A stretch of 23,191 nt of DNA from Pseudomonas sp. Its GTDB lineage: Bacteria; Pseudomonadota; Gammaproteobacteria; Pseudomonadales; Pseudomonadaceae. The notes beneath the pieces were generated by a model. It was given only the letters and a program-made list of their open reading frames with translations, was not told the origin of the DNA and did no database searches. Within the stretch, counting starts at the first letter, position 1. Every line of letters begins with the position of its first letter. The stretch lies in NCBI GenBank assembly GCA_003525045.1, contig DQGF01000370.1:1-23191 (forward strand), in the 5' to 3' direction. Shown in pieces: positions 1 to 8,318 of this stretch. Position numbers and translations under genes: made by a program.

Positions 1-433
1 TGTAGCGCTTCATGAACGGATAACTGAAGGCCAGCGCCAAGCCGCCAAACGAGAGCCAGACCGTGGCCGCGTTGGTGCAGAGCACCAGCAGGAAGCTCAC
101 GCCCATCAGCAGCGCGAAGAACACCAGGGCTTCCTTGGAGCTGATCTTGCCACTCACCAGCGGTCGCTGCTCGGTGCGCTTGACGTGGCCGTCGACCTTG
201 CGATCGGCCCAATCGTTAATCACGCAGCCACCCGCACGAGTGAGCACCACCCCAAGTACGAAAATCACGATATTGGCCAGCGAGGGTGAACCCTTACCGG
301 CAATCCACAGCGCCCACAGCGTCGGCCACAGCAGCAGATAGATGCCGATCGGCTTGTCCATGCGCGTCAGCTGAATGAAGTCCCAGGCCCGAGGATTCAA
401 GTGGTTCAGGGACTTGAGCAGGCTCTGGTACAT
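1..433 (-). CDS. ubiA: 4-hydroxybenzoate polyprenyltransferase UbiA (partial, 3' end outside window)
   Basis: UbiA is an inner-membrane enzyme that attaches the polyprenyl tail to 4-hydroxybenzoate, the second step of ubiquinone synthesis. About 144 N-terminal residues are visible out of roughly 296 usual for the family. The first aspartate-rich Mg2+/diphosphate motif NDWADRKVD is at residues 73-81. Hydrophobic segments follow the start region (about 29-45 and 52-66), and more occur after residue 98. The sequence stops at the window edge in YPFMKRY. The ATG at 433 shares one base with the ubiC stop (TGATG), which implies translational coupling. No promoter is needed between the two genes. Identity is firm from the motif and from pairing with ubiC. 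Confidence 0.96.
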   Translation of the reverse strand, partial: MYQSLLKSLNHLNPRAWDFIQLTRMDKPIGIYLLLWPTLWALWIAGKGSPSLANIVIFVLGVVLTRAGGCVINDWADRKVDGHVKRTEQRPLVSGKISSKEALVFFALLMGVSFLLVLCTNAATVWLSFGGLALAFSYPFMKRY

Positions 434-996
434 CAGCAGTTCTCCGGATGGGCGCGGGTAGCGAGCCACAAGGTCGGCAGGAAGATCTCGGCCACCAGCA
501 CGCTCAGGGCGCCACGGTCGAAGCGCGAACGGCGGCCCCACAACTCAGGTGCTCGAGATTCTGCTGGCAGCCACTGCTGAGGATAGTGACAAACCTCGAT
601 AGCGCGGCGTTGAAACGCATGATCGCAGAACAGCAATTCACCCAGAGAGCGGCTGCCCAGTTCGTCCATGTGCAACCCGTCGCCCTGCAACGCACTACGC
701 GACGCCACGCTGCGAGCAAATACCCAGGCTTCGCCATGCCCGCGCAGATACACCTCGCGCACCCAGCCCTCGCTGCCTTCGGCCAGGTCCAGCGCGGCAC
801 ATTCGTCGGCGCGCAGTGGCTGCCAGCCTTCGAACAGCGGCGTGACACTGAAACCGTCATTCGACAAATGGGTCAGCCGTCGGGTCAGCGAACCTTCATC
901 GAACAGCCAGTCAAGGGTAGGCGTGTCGGGGAGTGGCGCCAGTTGGCTTTGAGGGAGCCAGAGCGGCGTCGCAGAGGGAGATTTTGAGTGCGGCAC
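433..996 (-). CDS. ubiC: Chorismate pyruvate-lyase UbiC
   Basis: UbiC converts chorismate to 4-hydroxybenzoate plus pyruvate, the committed step into ubiquinone, and supplies the substrate of the next gene, ubiA. The protein is 187 aa, normal for Pseudomonas. The conserved core [20 protein letters not shown] (about 78-97) and the later LGELLF block fit the UbiC fold. The start is a GTG at 996 with no strong Shine-Dalgarno upstream; no better in-frame start is apparent. It begins a ubiC-ubiA operon divergent from the rubredoxin genes, so 997-1195 should hold both promoters. I could not identify clear -35/-10 elements there. Confidence 0.95.
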   Translation of the reverse strand: MPHSKSPSATPLWLPQSQLAPLPDTPTLDWLFDEGSLTRRLTHLSNDGFSVTPLFEGWQPLRADECAALDLAEGSEGWVREVYLRGHGEAWVFARSVASRSALQGDGLHMDELGSRSLGELLFCDHAFQRRAIEVCHYPQQWLPAESRAPELWGRRSRFDRGALSVLVAEIFLPTLWLATRAHPENC

Positions 997-1195
997 AGTG
1001 AGTCATTATTGGCAGCAAATGAGGCCGCGAGCTTACCATGTCATTCGGCGATTTTGATTGATCCGCCCCTCGTTGCGCCGAACAGACTTGCATCTGCCGA
1101 GCCCGATCAGTACAAAACGCCCCTGAGCCGGGCGGCAGTGCTCCAATCATCGACGTTCGCGCCGGCAAAAGCCTGAATCCTGAGGATGTAACTGA

Positions 1196-1363
1196 ATGAA
1201 AAAGTGGCAATGTGTGGTCTGCGGCCTGATCTATAACGAAGCCGATGGCTGGCCGGATGACGGTATTGCGCCGGGCACCCTGTGGCAGGACGTGCCGGAA
1301 GACTGGCTGTGCCCGGATTGCGGCGTGGGCAAGATGGATTTCGAAATGATCGAAATCAACTAA
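1196..1363 (+). CDS. rubA: Rubredoxin
   Basis: A 55-aa one-iron electron carrier. The four cysteine ligands are in two motifs, CVVCG near residue 6 and CPDCG near residue 39, spaced as in AlkG2/RubA-type rubredoxins. In Pseudomonas these pass electrons from the NADH-dependent rubredoxin reductase encoded 18 bp downstream to alkane hydroxylase or to oxidative-stress enzymes. The start ATG at 1196 has GAGG about 8 bp upstream. P. aeruginosa carries two tandem rubredoxins at this locus; only one is present here. No alkane hydroxylase is in the window, so the electron acceptor is unknown. Confidence 0.95.
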   Translation: MKKWQCVVCGLIYNEADGWPDDGIAPGTLWQDVPEDWLCPDCGVGKMDFEMIEIN

Positions 1364-1381
1364 GAATTAGAGGAGTAAGGA

Positions 1382-2530
1382 ATGAACGCACCTGTCGTGA
1401 TCGTAGGCACCGGGCTGGCCGGCTACAACCTGGCCCGGGAGTTTCGCAAACTCGATGGCGAAACCCCGCTGCTATTGATTACCGCAGATGACGGACGCTC
1501 CTACTCCAAGCCGATGCTCTCCACCGGTTTCGGCAAGAACAAGGACGCCGATGGCCTGAGCATGGCCGAGCCGGGCGCCATGGCCGAACAGCTGAAGGCC
1601 GAAGTGCGCACCCACACCCGTATCAGCGGCATCGATCCGGGCCACAAACGGCTGTGGATCGGCGAAGAATCGGTGATCTACCGCGACCTGGTTCTGGCCT
1701 GGGGTGCAGAAACCGTACGCGTGCCCATCGAAGGTGATGCGGCTGATGGCGTGTTCCCGATCAACGACCTGGAAGACTATGCCCGCTTTCGCTCGGCAGC
1801 CGCCGGCAAGCGTCGGGTGTTGTTGCTCGGTGCCGGCCTGATCGGGTGTGAATTCGCCAATGACCTGATCCTTGGCGGTTACGAGGTGCAGCTGGTTGCA
1901 CCCTGCGAGCAGGTGATGCCGACCCTGCTGCACCCGGCAGCCGCCGCGGCGGTCCAGGCCGGGTTGGAAAGCCTCGGTGCACGCTTCCACCTCGGGCCTG
2001 TGCTTAACCGCCTGCAGAGAGTCGCTGACGGGCTTGAAGCGCATCTGTCCGATGGCCAGGTCATTCCTTGCGACGTGGTGGTGTCGGCCATTGGCCTGCG
2101 CCCGCGCATCGACCTGGCAGCCGCTGCCGGTGTGCAGGTCAATCGTGGCGTGGTGGTCGACCGACACCTGAAAACCTCCCACGCCAATATCTACGCGCTG
2201 GGGGATTGCGCCGAGGTCGATGGGCTGAATCTTCTGTACGTCATGCCCCTGATGAGCTGTGCGAGAGCGCTGGCACAGACCCTTGCCGGAAACCCTGTCG
2301 CCGTGAGCTACGGCCCGATGCCCATTACCGTGAAAACCCCGGTCTGCCCATTGGTGGTATCGCCGCTACCTCGGGGCACGGAAGGCGTCTGGACGGTCGA
2401 AGGGCAAGGGGCCGACTTGAAGGTTTTATGCCGCGATGCCGACGGAAAGCTGCTGGGTTATGCCCTGACAGGCGCGGCGGTGATGGAAAAACTCGCACTG
2501 AACAAAGAGCTTCCACCACTGCTGGCGTAA
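1382..2530 (+). CDS. Rubredoxin-NAD(+) reductase (FAD-dependent)
   Basis: A 382-aa FAD-dependent pyridine nucleotide-disulfide family reductase that moves electrons from NADH to rubredoxin. Motifs: N-terminal FAD dinucleotide fold [11 protein letters not shown] (6-16), NAD-binding GAGLIG (150-155), and the C-terminal FAD motif YALGDCAEV (271-279). The length matches the AlkT/RubB family short form. The ATG at 1382 follows AGGAGTAAGG, a strong Shine-Dalgarno, only 18 bp after rubA, so the two genes form an operon. The family is also called alkT or rubB; I leave the symbol blank because names differ between strains. Confidence 0.93.
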   Translation: MNAPVVIVGTGLAGYNLAREFRKLDGETPLLLITADDGRSYSKPMLSTGFGKNKDADGLSMAEPGAMAEQLKAEVRTHTRISGIDPGHKRLWIGEESVIYRDLVLAWGAETVRVPIEGDAADGVFPINDLEDYARFRSAAAGKRRVLLLGAGLIGCEFANDLILGGYEVQLVAPCEQVMPTLLHPAAAAAVQAGLESLGARFHLGPVLNRLQRVADGLEAHLSDGQVIPCDVVVSAIGLRPRIDLAAAAGVQVNRGVVVDRHLKTSHANIYALGDCAEVDGLNLLYVMPLMSCARALAQTLAGNPVAVSYGPMPITVKTPVCPLVVSPLPRGTEGVWTVEGQGADLKVLCRDADGKLLGYALTGAAVMEKLALNKELPPLLA

Positions 2531-2575
2531 ATACCGGTCGTTCTGTCGGAATCACCCCGCTTTTGCCCCTACAAA

Positions 2576-2599
2576 GGTCGCGCCGAGACTGGCGCGGCC
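2576..2599. other. GC-rich hairpin after the rubredoxin reductase gene
   Basis: Arms GGTCGCGCC (2576-2584) and GGCGCGGCC (2591-2599) pair over 9 bp, with one T:G, around a 6-nt loop. It lies 46 bp past the reductase stop. No T-run follows, so it is at best a Rho-assisted end or an mRNA-stabilising stem. Confidence 0.5.
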
Positions 2600-2629
2600 C
2601 TGCCGTGCGTGCCATCCTCACTCCTGTCT

Positions 2630-2664
2630 GCCGCAGAGTAGAGCATCTGCGGCGCCTTAGGCGC
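2630..2664 (+). promoter_or_regulatory. Two abutting stem-loops in the hupB leader
   Basis: First stem: GCCGCAGA (2630-2637) with TCTGCGGC (2646-2653) and an 8-nt loop. Second stem: GCGCC (2652-2656), loop TTA, GGCGC (2660-2664). They share two bases, so both cannot be fully formed together. They lie about 60-90 bp before the hupB start. A regulatory role is inferred only. Confidence 0.4.
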
Positions 2665-2690
2665 TGTTCCAACGAGAGCAGCACGGACAT

Positions 2691-2698
2691 AACAACAA
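2691..2698 (+). promoter_or_regulatory. CA motif (AAYAAYAA), candidate Hfq-Crc site in the hupB leader
   Basis: AACAACAA, followed by further A residues, sits 25 bp before the hupB ATG. It matches exactly the AAYAAYAA pattern that Hfq and Crc bind in Pseudomonas leader mRNAs. Crc itself is encoded at 20230-21009 in this window. Whether the motif is transcribed and bound is inference. Confidence 0.4.
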
Positions 2699-2722
2699 AA
2701 AACCGTCAAAGGGGCTTCACTA

Positions 2723-2998
2723 ATGCGTAAACCAGAACTCGCCGCTGCAATCGCGGAAAAAGCAGACCTCACCAAAGAGCAGGCCAATCGCGTTCTCAAC
2801 GCCGTTCTCGAAGAAATCACCGGCGCTCTGCACCGCAAAGACAGCGTCACGCTGGTGGGCTTCGGGACCTTCCTGCAACGCCATCGCGGTGCACGTACGG
2901 GTAAAAACCCGCAAACCGGTGAGCCAGTTAAAATCAAGGCCAGCAACACCGTTGCCTTCAAGCCGGGCAAATTTCTGAAAGACAGCGTTAATCCATAA
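2723..2998 (+). CDS. HU family DNA-binding protein
   Basis: A 91-aa histone-like protein that bends and compacts DNA as a dimer. The N-terminal helices (3-37) are followed by the family signature GFGTF (46-50) and the DNA-binding arm RTGKNPQTGEPVKI (58-71), which carries the intercalating proline in NPQTG. The start ATG at 2723 has AAAGGGGC upstream. This is the HU-type gene found next to the rubredoxin genes in Pseudomonas and is distinct from the hupB that follows lon; it is sometimes annotated hupA or hupB. The leader contains two hairpins and a CA motif, and the gene ends in a good terminator at 3038-3076, so it is probably transcribed alone. Confidence 0.95.
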   Translation: MRKPELAAAIAEKADLTKEQANRVLNAVLEEITGALHRKDSVTLVGFGTFLQRHRGARTGKNPQTGEPVKIKASNTVAFKPGKFLKDSVNP

Positions 2999-3037
2999 TT
3001 GCGGCGTACTTCCTGAATGACAGGGATAACCGTATTG

Positions 3038-3076
3038 AAAAATGGGCATGCCGATTGAATCGGATGCCCATTTTTT
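3038..3076 (+). terminator. Rho-independent terminator of the HU gene
   Basis: The A-rich stem AAAATGGGCAT pairs with ATGCCCATTTT and is extended by CCGATT/AATCGG with one bulge. It ends in a T6 run at 3071-3076, about 40 bp after the HU stop. Confidence 0.88.
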
Positions 3077-3257
3077 ATGGATATTATTCAGCCAGATTCT
3101 ATAAAGGGGACATCTGGGAGGCGTGCGAAAAGTGTGACTTGGCGGTCATCCTACGGGAAAAGCGGTTCATCTTCCTCTAAAGCAAGCAGGTGGTGGCGTT
3201 CTTGTTTGAAGCCGCTACACTGCGCCAGCCGTTCATTTTTCTCTTGAGGCTGTGCGC

Positions 3258-3635
3258 ATGAAATTTCGTTTTCTGCTGTGGATGCTGGGTTTGTTGATGG
3301 GTAAGGCCAGTCGGACTAATCCTGCGTTTCAGCAGCAGTTGGGTGACAAGGAACTGGTGTTTCAACTGCAGACCCTGGACGGGAAGGTGGCGCGGCATTT
3401 CTTTGTGAAGGGTCAACGTATCACCAGCAAATCCGGCGAATATGCTGAGCCGGCGTTTGCGATTGCCTTTAAAGATGCCACCTATGGCTTCGCCACGATG
3501 CAGGCGAAGAACAAGCAGTTGGCGTTCATGACGGGGATTCAGGACAAGTCGATTCAGATCAAGGGCAACCCGGCGCTGGTGATCTGGTTTCAGGGCTTGA
3601 CCAAGTATTTGAAGCCGAGGAAGGCCAAGGCTTGA
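3258..3635 (+). CDS. Small SCP2-like conserved hypothetical protein
   Basis: A 125-aa protein. It opens with a hydrophobic helix (FLLWMLGLLMG, about 5-15) that could be an uncleaved membrane anchor. The remaining ~105 residues look like an SCP2 (sterol carrier protein 2) lipid-binding fold: a strand carrying ELVFQLQ, an FAIAFKDATYGFATMQ segment, and an IQIKGNPALVIWFQGL segment. The fold call is by pattern only. The start is set at ATG 3258 because TTGAGG lies 8 bp before it; the in-frame GTG at 3252 would have only 2 bp of spacing. The lysine-rich C-terminus is KPRKAKA. It is conserved beside the HU gene in pseudomonads and its function is unknown. A possible -10 (TACACT) is at 3216-3221. Confidence 0.8.
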   Translation: MKFRFLLWMLGLLMGKASRTNPAFQQQLGDKELVFQLQTLDGKVARHFFVKGQRITSKSGEYAEPAFAIAFKDATYGFATMQAKNKQLAFMTGIQDKSIQIKGNPALVIWFQGLTKYLKPRKAKA

Positions 3636-3663
3636 GGTCTGACAGTTAGGGCGGGTTGGATTC

Positions 3664-3753
3664 TTCGCGGGCAAGCCTCGCTCCTACAGGATCGTGTTGT
3701 TTAACCCATTGGGGAACGACGCAAATCCTGTAGGAGCGAGGCTCGCCCGCGAA
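3664..3753. repeat. REPIN 1 (everted arm order)
   Basis: Two 28-bp arms (3664-3691 and 3726-3753) are inverted with a single mismatch around a 34-bp spacer. The arms hold the Pseudomonas REP core GTAGGAGCGAGGCT...GCCCGCGAA. Unlike the other copies, the CTACAGG tips face inward and the TTCGCGGG ends face outward. It lies between convergent genes and ends 5 bp before the HDOD gene stop codon. It may act as a transcript-end hairpin. Confidence 0.9.
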
Positions 3754-3758
3754 TGCTT

Positions 3759-5159
3759 TCAGGGTTGGCTGAACTGCGAAGCCAGTTCGCGCAGCAGCAC
3801 TTCAGCCTCAAGTACTTTGCTGACAACATCGTTGGCCTTGTCGCGAGTCAGGCCCAGGCGCTCCAGCAGGGCGTCGGGGATGTCTTTGACCGGGCCGGAG
3901 CCGATGCCCCGGCTGCGCAGCAGACGTACTGCCAGGCAAACGAGGTTCGGGTATTCCGCATAGGCGCCGTCGTAGCTCGGGTCGTGCTGGAAGCGCAGGG
4001 CGGTGGCCAGTTCATCGGGCATGTCCCAGTAGCGCATCAGCCAGGAGCCGATCTGTTCGCGGCTGATGCCCAGCAGGTGTTGTTCCACAAAGCTGTGGCA
4101 CAGGTGCGGGTTGACCTCCAGGTGGCGGCAGATCAGCGAGAAGTGCGGTGGGAATACGTGGGCCAGCAGCAAATAGCCGAAGTTGTGCAGCAGACCCGCG
4201 AGGTAGGTCAGGCCGGCCTCAGGGCGCTGGGCGCGCGGCATGGCGCGGGTCAGACCTTCGATGACGGCGGCGGTGTAGATCGACTGCTGCCAGTACGGCG
4301 TGGTCTGTTGCGGGTGATCCTTGGGCAAGCTCAGGGTTTTGCCCAGGGCCAGGCCCAGCGCCAGATTGATCACCAGGTCGAAACCCAGCACCCGGACGAT
4401 GGCGTCTTCCACTGAGCGGATCTTGCCCGGCGAGGCGTAGTAGGGTGACGCCGCCCAGCTGACGACTTGTGCGGCCAGGGCCGGGTCGGTTTCCACAACG
4501 CCGGTGATGTCGTCGATGGTGGCGTTGGGGTCGACTCGCAGCTTGATGATTTTCTGCGCGGTCGCGGCCAAGGGCGGAATTTCGATGGTCTCTTCCAGGC
4601 GTTGCTGGATGCGCCGCGCAGTGAACACTTGAACGGCCTGGCTGATTTCCTGACGGTCATCGTCGGGCCGATCGAGGTTCGGGCGGATGCTGGTCAGGGT
4701 TTCGCCGAAATGAGCGGCGCTGGCCTTGGCCAGCAGGGTTTTGAAGTCTTCGCGGGTGACTTCCAGCAACACGCCCGGCTCACCCGAGTTGATCAACAAC
4801 TTCGGTTCGCGCAGCAGGCTTTCTTCATAAAGACACGGCGAACTGGTCAACGCGGGCAGGCCAGGCAGCAGGCTCAGGTTGTGTTTGCCGAGCATTTTTA
4901 CCAGCCGTTCGGTGGACACGGCGGTCAGGCGGCGGCCTGTGAGTTCGGCGAGGCGGTTGAGGTCCAGCAATTGGCTTTGAGGGAACAGCACCATGAGCGT
5001 GCCGACCGCATCGTCGACCAAAACCGCCTGCACTTTGCGCGCGGCGTTTAGGCCGTGGTGGTCGAGGACTTCCTCAAAGGCGATGCCCAGCTTGCCCAGC
5101 AGCAGCCGAATTGCAGACGAAGTATGCGGGGTTTCGGGGACGAGGGCAGCGTCAGTCAT
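3759..5159 (-). CDS. YbaK-HDOD domain regulatory protein
   Basis: A 466-aa soluble two-domain protein. Residues about 15-150 resemble the YbaK/ProRS editing domain (aminoacyl-tRNA deacylase fold), with the segment KVQAVLVDDAVGTLMVLFP and a later GVLLEVTREDF strand. Residues about 185-400 are an HDOD domain, with IPPLAATAQKIIKLRVDPNATI, ETDPALAAQVVSWAAS and YLAGLLHNFG. In the last motif the HD pair of true phosphohydrolases is replaced by HN, so catalysis is unlikely. HDOD proteins usually act in signalling; the role of this fusion is unknown to me. It lies upstream of no same-strand partner, and its transcript probably ends at REPIN 1. ATG 5159 is the conserved start. Confidence 0.88.
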   Translation of the reverse strand: MTDAALVPETPHTSSAIRLLLGKLGIAFEEVLDHHGLNAARKVQAVLVDDAVGTLMVLFPQSQLLDLNRLAELTGRRLTAVSTERLVKMLGKHNLSLLPGLPALTSSPCLYEESLLREPKLLINSGEPGVLLEVTREDFKTLLAKASAAHFGETLTSIRPNLDRPDDDRQEISQAVQVFTARRIQQRLEETIEIPPLAATAQKIIKLRVDPNATIDDITGVVETDPALAAQVVSWAASPYYASPGKIRSVEDAIVRVLGFDLVINLALGLALGKTLSLPKDHPQQTTPYWQQSIYTAAVIEGLTRAMPRAQRPEAGLTYLAGLLHNFGYLLLAHVFPPHFSLICRHLEVNPHLCHSFVEQHLLGISREQIGSWLMRYWDMPDELATALRFQHDPSYDGAYAEYPNLVCLAVRLLRSRGIGSGPVKDIPDALLERLGLTRDKANDVVSKVLEAEVLLRELASQFSQP

Positions 5160-5237
5160 GGGTGTGATCCGTTCTCAAACAGTTGCAGAAGTATAACCAT
5201 CATGTTTAACACGGTGGTCCGGAAACTGCGACGGTGT

Positions 5238-7313
5238 TCACACCTGGCCGTATTGCTGCCCGTGGCGCAGCCAGCGGTCGAGCAGCGGGCTGACATGGTC
5301 CGGCCAGCGCTCAAGCAAAGCCTGGGCCGCGTCACGCACAGCAGGTAGCAAGTCGGCGTCGCGCATCAGGTCCGCGACCTTGAATTGCAGCAGGCCGGTC
5401 TGGCGCGTGCCGAGCATTTCGCCAGGGCCGCGCAGTTCGAGGTCTTTTTCGGCGATGACAAAACCGTCGTTGGTTTCGCGCATGATGCCCAGCCGCTGGC
5501 GACCGATTTGTGACAGCGGTGGGTGGTAGAGCAACACGCAATGACTGGCGGCACTGCCCCGACCGACGCGCCCGCGCAACTGGTGCAGTTGCGCGAGGCC
5601 CAGCCGTTCGGGGTTTTCGATAATCATCAGGCTGGCGTTGGGCACGTCGACGCCGACTTCGATTACAGTGGTGGCGACCAGCAGTTGCAGGTTACCGGCC
5701 TTGAATTCGGCCATCACGGCGGCTTTCTCGACAGGCTTCATGCGGCCGTGGATCAGCCCGACCTTCAACTCGCCAAGGGCGGCGGTGAGGTCTTCATAAG
5801 TGGTTTCGGCGGCCTGGCAGGTCAGCTCTTCCGACTCTTCGATCAGTGTGCAGACCCAATAGGCCTGCCGCCCTTCGGCACAGGCACCGCGCACCCGTTC
5901 GATGACTTCGACGCGCCGGGTGTCGGTGACCAGCACCGTGTTTACCGGCGTGCGACCGGGCGGCAGTTCGTCGAGGATCGAGGTGTCGAGGTCGGCGTAG
6001 GCGCTCATGGCCAGCGTCCGCGGAATCGGCGTGGCAGTCATGATCAGCTGATGCGGACACATCCGCCCGCCGACGCCTTTCTGCCGCAACGCCAGGCGCT
6101 GTTGCACGCCGAAGCGGTGCTGTTCGTCGATGATCGCCAGCGCAAGGTTCTTGAACTGCACCTCGTCCTGGAACAGCGCGTGAGTGCCGACCACCATCGG
6201 CGTGCCGTTGGCGATCTGCTCCAGCGCGGCCACGCGGTTCTTGCCCTTGAGCTTGCCCGCCAGCCAGGCGACTTCGATGCCCAGCGGTTCGAGCCAGCGC
6301 TTGAAGGTGATGAAGTGCTGCTCGGCGAGAATTTCGGTGGGCGCCATCAGCGCCACTTGATAACCCGCCTCCAGCGCCTGTAATGCAGCGAGGGCAGCGA
6401 CCACGGTTTTGCCCGCCCCAACGTCGCCCTGGATCAGCCGAAGCATGGGTTCGTGCTGACTGAGGTCGTAGGCGATTTCATTGCCGACCCGTTGCTGGGC
6501 GCCGGTCGGGGTGAAGCCAAGATTGGCCAGGTATTGGGCGGGCAGCCTGGTGGCTTTTGGCATCGCTGGCGCGCGAAGGGAGCGCATGCTTTCGCGTAGA
6601 CGCTGCTGGGACAGCTGGTGGGTCAGCAGTTCTTCGAAGGCCAATCGGTGCTGCGCCCAGTGGTGACCGAGGGCGAGTTCGTCGACATCGGCATCGGCCG
6701 GCGGGTGATGCAGGTAGCGAATCGCATCGGCCAGCGGCGCCAGTTGATAGTCTCGCGCCAGCTCGGTCGGCAGCCAGTCGGGCAGGCTGGTCGGGCCGAG
6801 CATGGTCAGGGTTTGCATGCACAGTTGGCGCAGGCGCTGCTGTGTCAGGCCTTCGGTGAGCGGGTAGACCGGGGTCAGCGTTTCGTCCACCGGCGGTGGC
6901 TCGTCGCCGGTGATGGCGCGGTATTCCGGGTGGTAGATTTCCAGCCCCGAGGCCCCGGGCCGCGCTTCGCCGTAGCAGCGAATCCGCGTGCCACGCTTGA
7001 GGCCTTCTTTCTGGGCGTTGCTGAAATGGTAGAAGCGCAGGCTGACCCCGCCGGTGCCGTCCTGCAGGCGCACCACCAGGCTGCGGCGACGGCCCATGAC
7101 CACGTCGGCGCCGCTGACGGTGCCTTCGATGACGGCGTCCTGGCCGGGTCGCAAATGGCCGATTGGAACCACGCGGGTACGGTCCTGATAGCGCAGTGGC
7201 AGGTGAAACAACACGTCCTGAAGATTCTCCAGGCCGACCTTGGCCAATTTCTCTGCCATGGCTTCGCCGACACCCTTGAGTGCCGTTACCGACACTTGCG
7301 ATAACTCGGTCAT
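5238..7313 (-). CDS. recG: ATP-dependent DNA helicase RecG
   Basis: A 691-aa monomeric helicase that regresses stalled forks and branch-migrates Holliday junctions. Layout: N-terminal wedge/OB domain (about 60-150), Walker A GDVGAGKT (296-303), Walker B variant DEQH (396-399) typical of RecG/Mfd, TATPIPRT (426-433), and the C-terminal helicase half with GVDVPNASLMIIENPERLGL and QLRGRVGRG. The length is normal. Its start lies 9 bp after the oxyR stop, so it should be cotranscribed with oxyR, coupling DNA repair to peroxide response. That linkage is conserved in Pseudomonas. Confidence 0.98.
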   Translation of the reverse strand: MTELSQVSVTALKGVGEAMAEKLAKVGLENLQDVLFHLPLRYQDRTRVVPIGHLRPGQDAVIEGTVSGADVVMGRRRSLVVRLQDGTGGVSLRFYHFSNAQKEGLKRGTRIRCYGEARPGASGLEIYHPEYRAITGDEPPPVDETLTPVYPLTEGLTQQRLRQLCMQTLTMLGPTSLPDWLPTELARDYQLAPLADAIRYLHHPPADADVDELALGHHWAQHRLAFEELLTHQLSQQRLRESMRSLRAPAMPKATRLPAQYLANLGFTPTGAQQRVGNEIAYDLSQHEPMLRLIQGDVGAGKTVVAALAALQALEAGYQVALMAPTEILAEQHFITFKRWLEPLGIEVAWLAGKLKGKNRVAALEQIANGTPMVVGTHALFQDEVQFKNLALAIIDEQHRFGVQQRLALRQKGVGGRMCPHQLIMTATPIPRTLAMSAYADLDTSILDELPPGRTPVNTVLVTDTRRVEVIERVRGACAEGRQAYWVCTLIEESEELTCQAAETTYEDLTAALGELKVGLIHGRMKPVEKAAVMAEFKAGNLQLLVATTVIEVGVDVPNASLMIIENPERLGLAQLHQLRGRVGRGSAASHCVLLYHPPLSQIGRQRLGIMRETNDGFVIAEKDLELRGPGEMLGTRQTGLLQFKVADLMRDADLLPAVRDAAQALLERWPDHVSPLLDRWLRHGQQYGQV

Positions 7314-7322
7314 GGCTGCGGC

Positions 7323-8252
7323 TTAACCGGCAACCACCGGCGCTGGCGGCTTGGCCACCGAGCACAGGCGAATGGAGTCAGCGAGGATCTCGATGGCTTT
7401 GGGCCGCGGGAAGCTCGCGCGCCAGGCGATGGCCACGGTGCGGAACGGCACCGGCGGCGACAGTGGGCGTACTTCGATCACGCCGGGGGCATAGTGATGG
7501 CTGTCCACGGCCGAGAGCGGCAGGATCGAGATGCCGAGGCCGGACGCGACCATGTGGCGGATGGTTTCCAGAGAGCTGGATTCCACCGTGGTGTGTTTGG
7601 CGCCGTCGTTGCCTTTGGTCAGGGTCGGACAGGCTTCCAGCACCTGGTCGCGGAAGCAGTGGCCTTCGCCGAGCAGCAGCAGGCTCTTGTCGTTAAGCAG
7701 GGCAGCGTCGATGGATTCTTTTTGCGTCCAAGGGTGCTGGGCCGGCATCAGGACGTAGAACGGCTCGTCATAGAGCTGCAAGGTCAGCACGTCGGCTTCG
7801 TTGAACGGCAGGGCGATAATGATCGCGTCGAGCTCGCCGTTGCGCAGTTTATCGCGCAGCACATGGGTGAAGTTTTCCTCGATGTACAACGGCATCTGCG
7901 GGGCAACCCGGTGCAGTTGTGGAATCAGGTGCGGAAACAGGTACGGGCCTACGGTGTAGATAGCGCCGACTTTCAGCGGCGCGGTCAGCTGGTTCTTGCC
8001 GGCCTGGGCCAGTTCGCGGATGCCTTGGGCCTGCTCCAGGACTTTCTGTGCCTGGGCCACGATGCCTTCCCCGACCGGGGTCAGGCGCACGGCGCTTTTG
8101 CTGCGCTCGAAAATCAGCACACCGAGTTCATCCTCGAGTTTTTTCACGCCCACCGACAGCGTCGGCTGGCTGACATGGCAACGCTCGGCCGCGTGGCCGA
8201 AGTGCTGCTCTTGGGCGAGGGTAACGATGTAGCGTAATTCTGTGAGGGTCAT
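7323..8252 (-). CDS. oxyR: Hydrogen peroxide-responsive transcriptional regulator OxyR
   Basis: A 309-aa LysR-family activator. The N-terminal winged helix-turn-helix (about 1-60) contains HAAERCHVSQPTLSVGVKKL, and the rest is the effector/redox domain. Both redox cysteines are present at 199 (GEGHCF) and 208 (LEACP), the pair that forms the peroxide-sensing disulfide. Known targets in Pseudomonas include katA/katB, ahp genes and rubredoxin-linked functions; none but recG is adjacent here. The ATG at 8252 is the standard start. Upstream lies REPIN 2, separating it from tonB. The 66 bp between the repeat and the start should contain the promoter. Confidence 0.98.
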   Translation of the reverse strand: MTLTELRYIVTLAQEQHFGHAAERCHVSQPTLSVGVKKLEDELGVLIFERSKSAVRLTPVGEGIVAQAQKVLEQAQGIRELAQAGKNQLTAPLKVGAIYTVGPYLFPHLIPQLHRVAPQMPLYIEENFTHVLRDKLRNGELDAIIIALPFNEADVLTLQLYDEPFYVLMPAQHPWTQKESIDAALLNDKSLLLLGEGHCFRDQVLEACPTLTKGNDGAKHTTVESSSLETIRHMVASGLGISILPLSAVDSHHYAPGVIEVRPLSPPVPFRTVAIAWRASFPRPKAIEILADSIRLCSVAKPPAPVVAG

Positions 8253-8318
8253 AGCAAGCGTCCATGAAGTTGCGGGCCAAGCATACCGGCTGCAATCGAT
8301 AGACGCACGTTATCAGAC

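Noticed and set aside
6618..7304. 228-codon frame antisense to recG, and similar frames opposite oxyR and tonB
   Set aside because: Shadow frames of high-GC coding DNA; the sense genes carry all diagnostic motifs.
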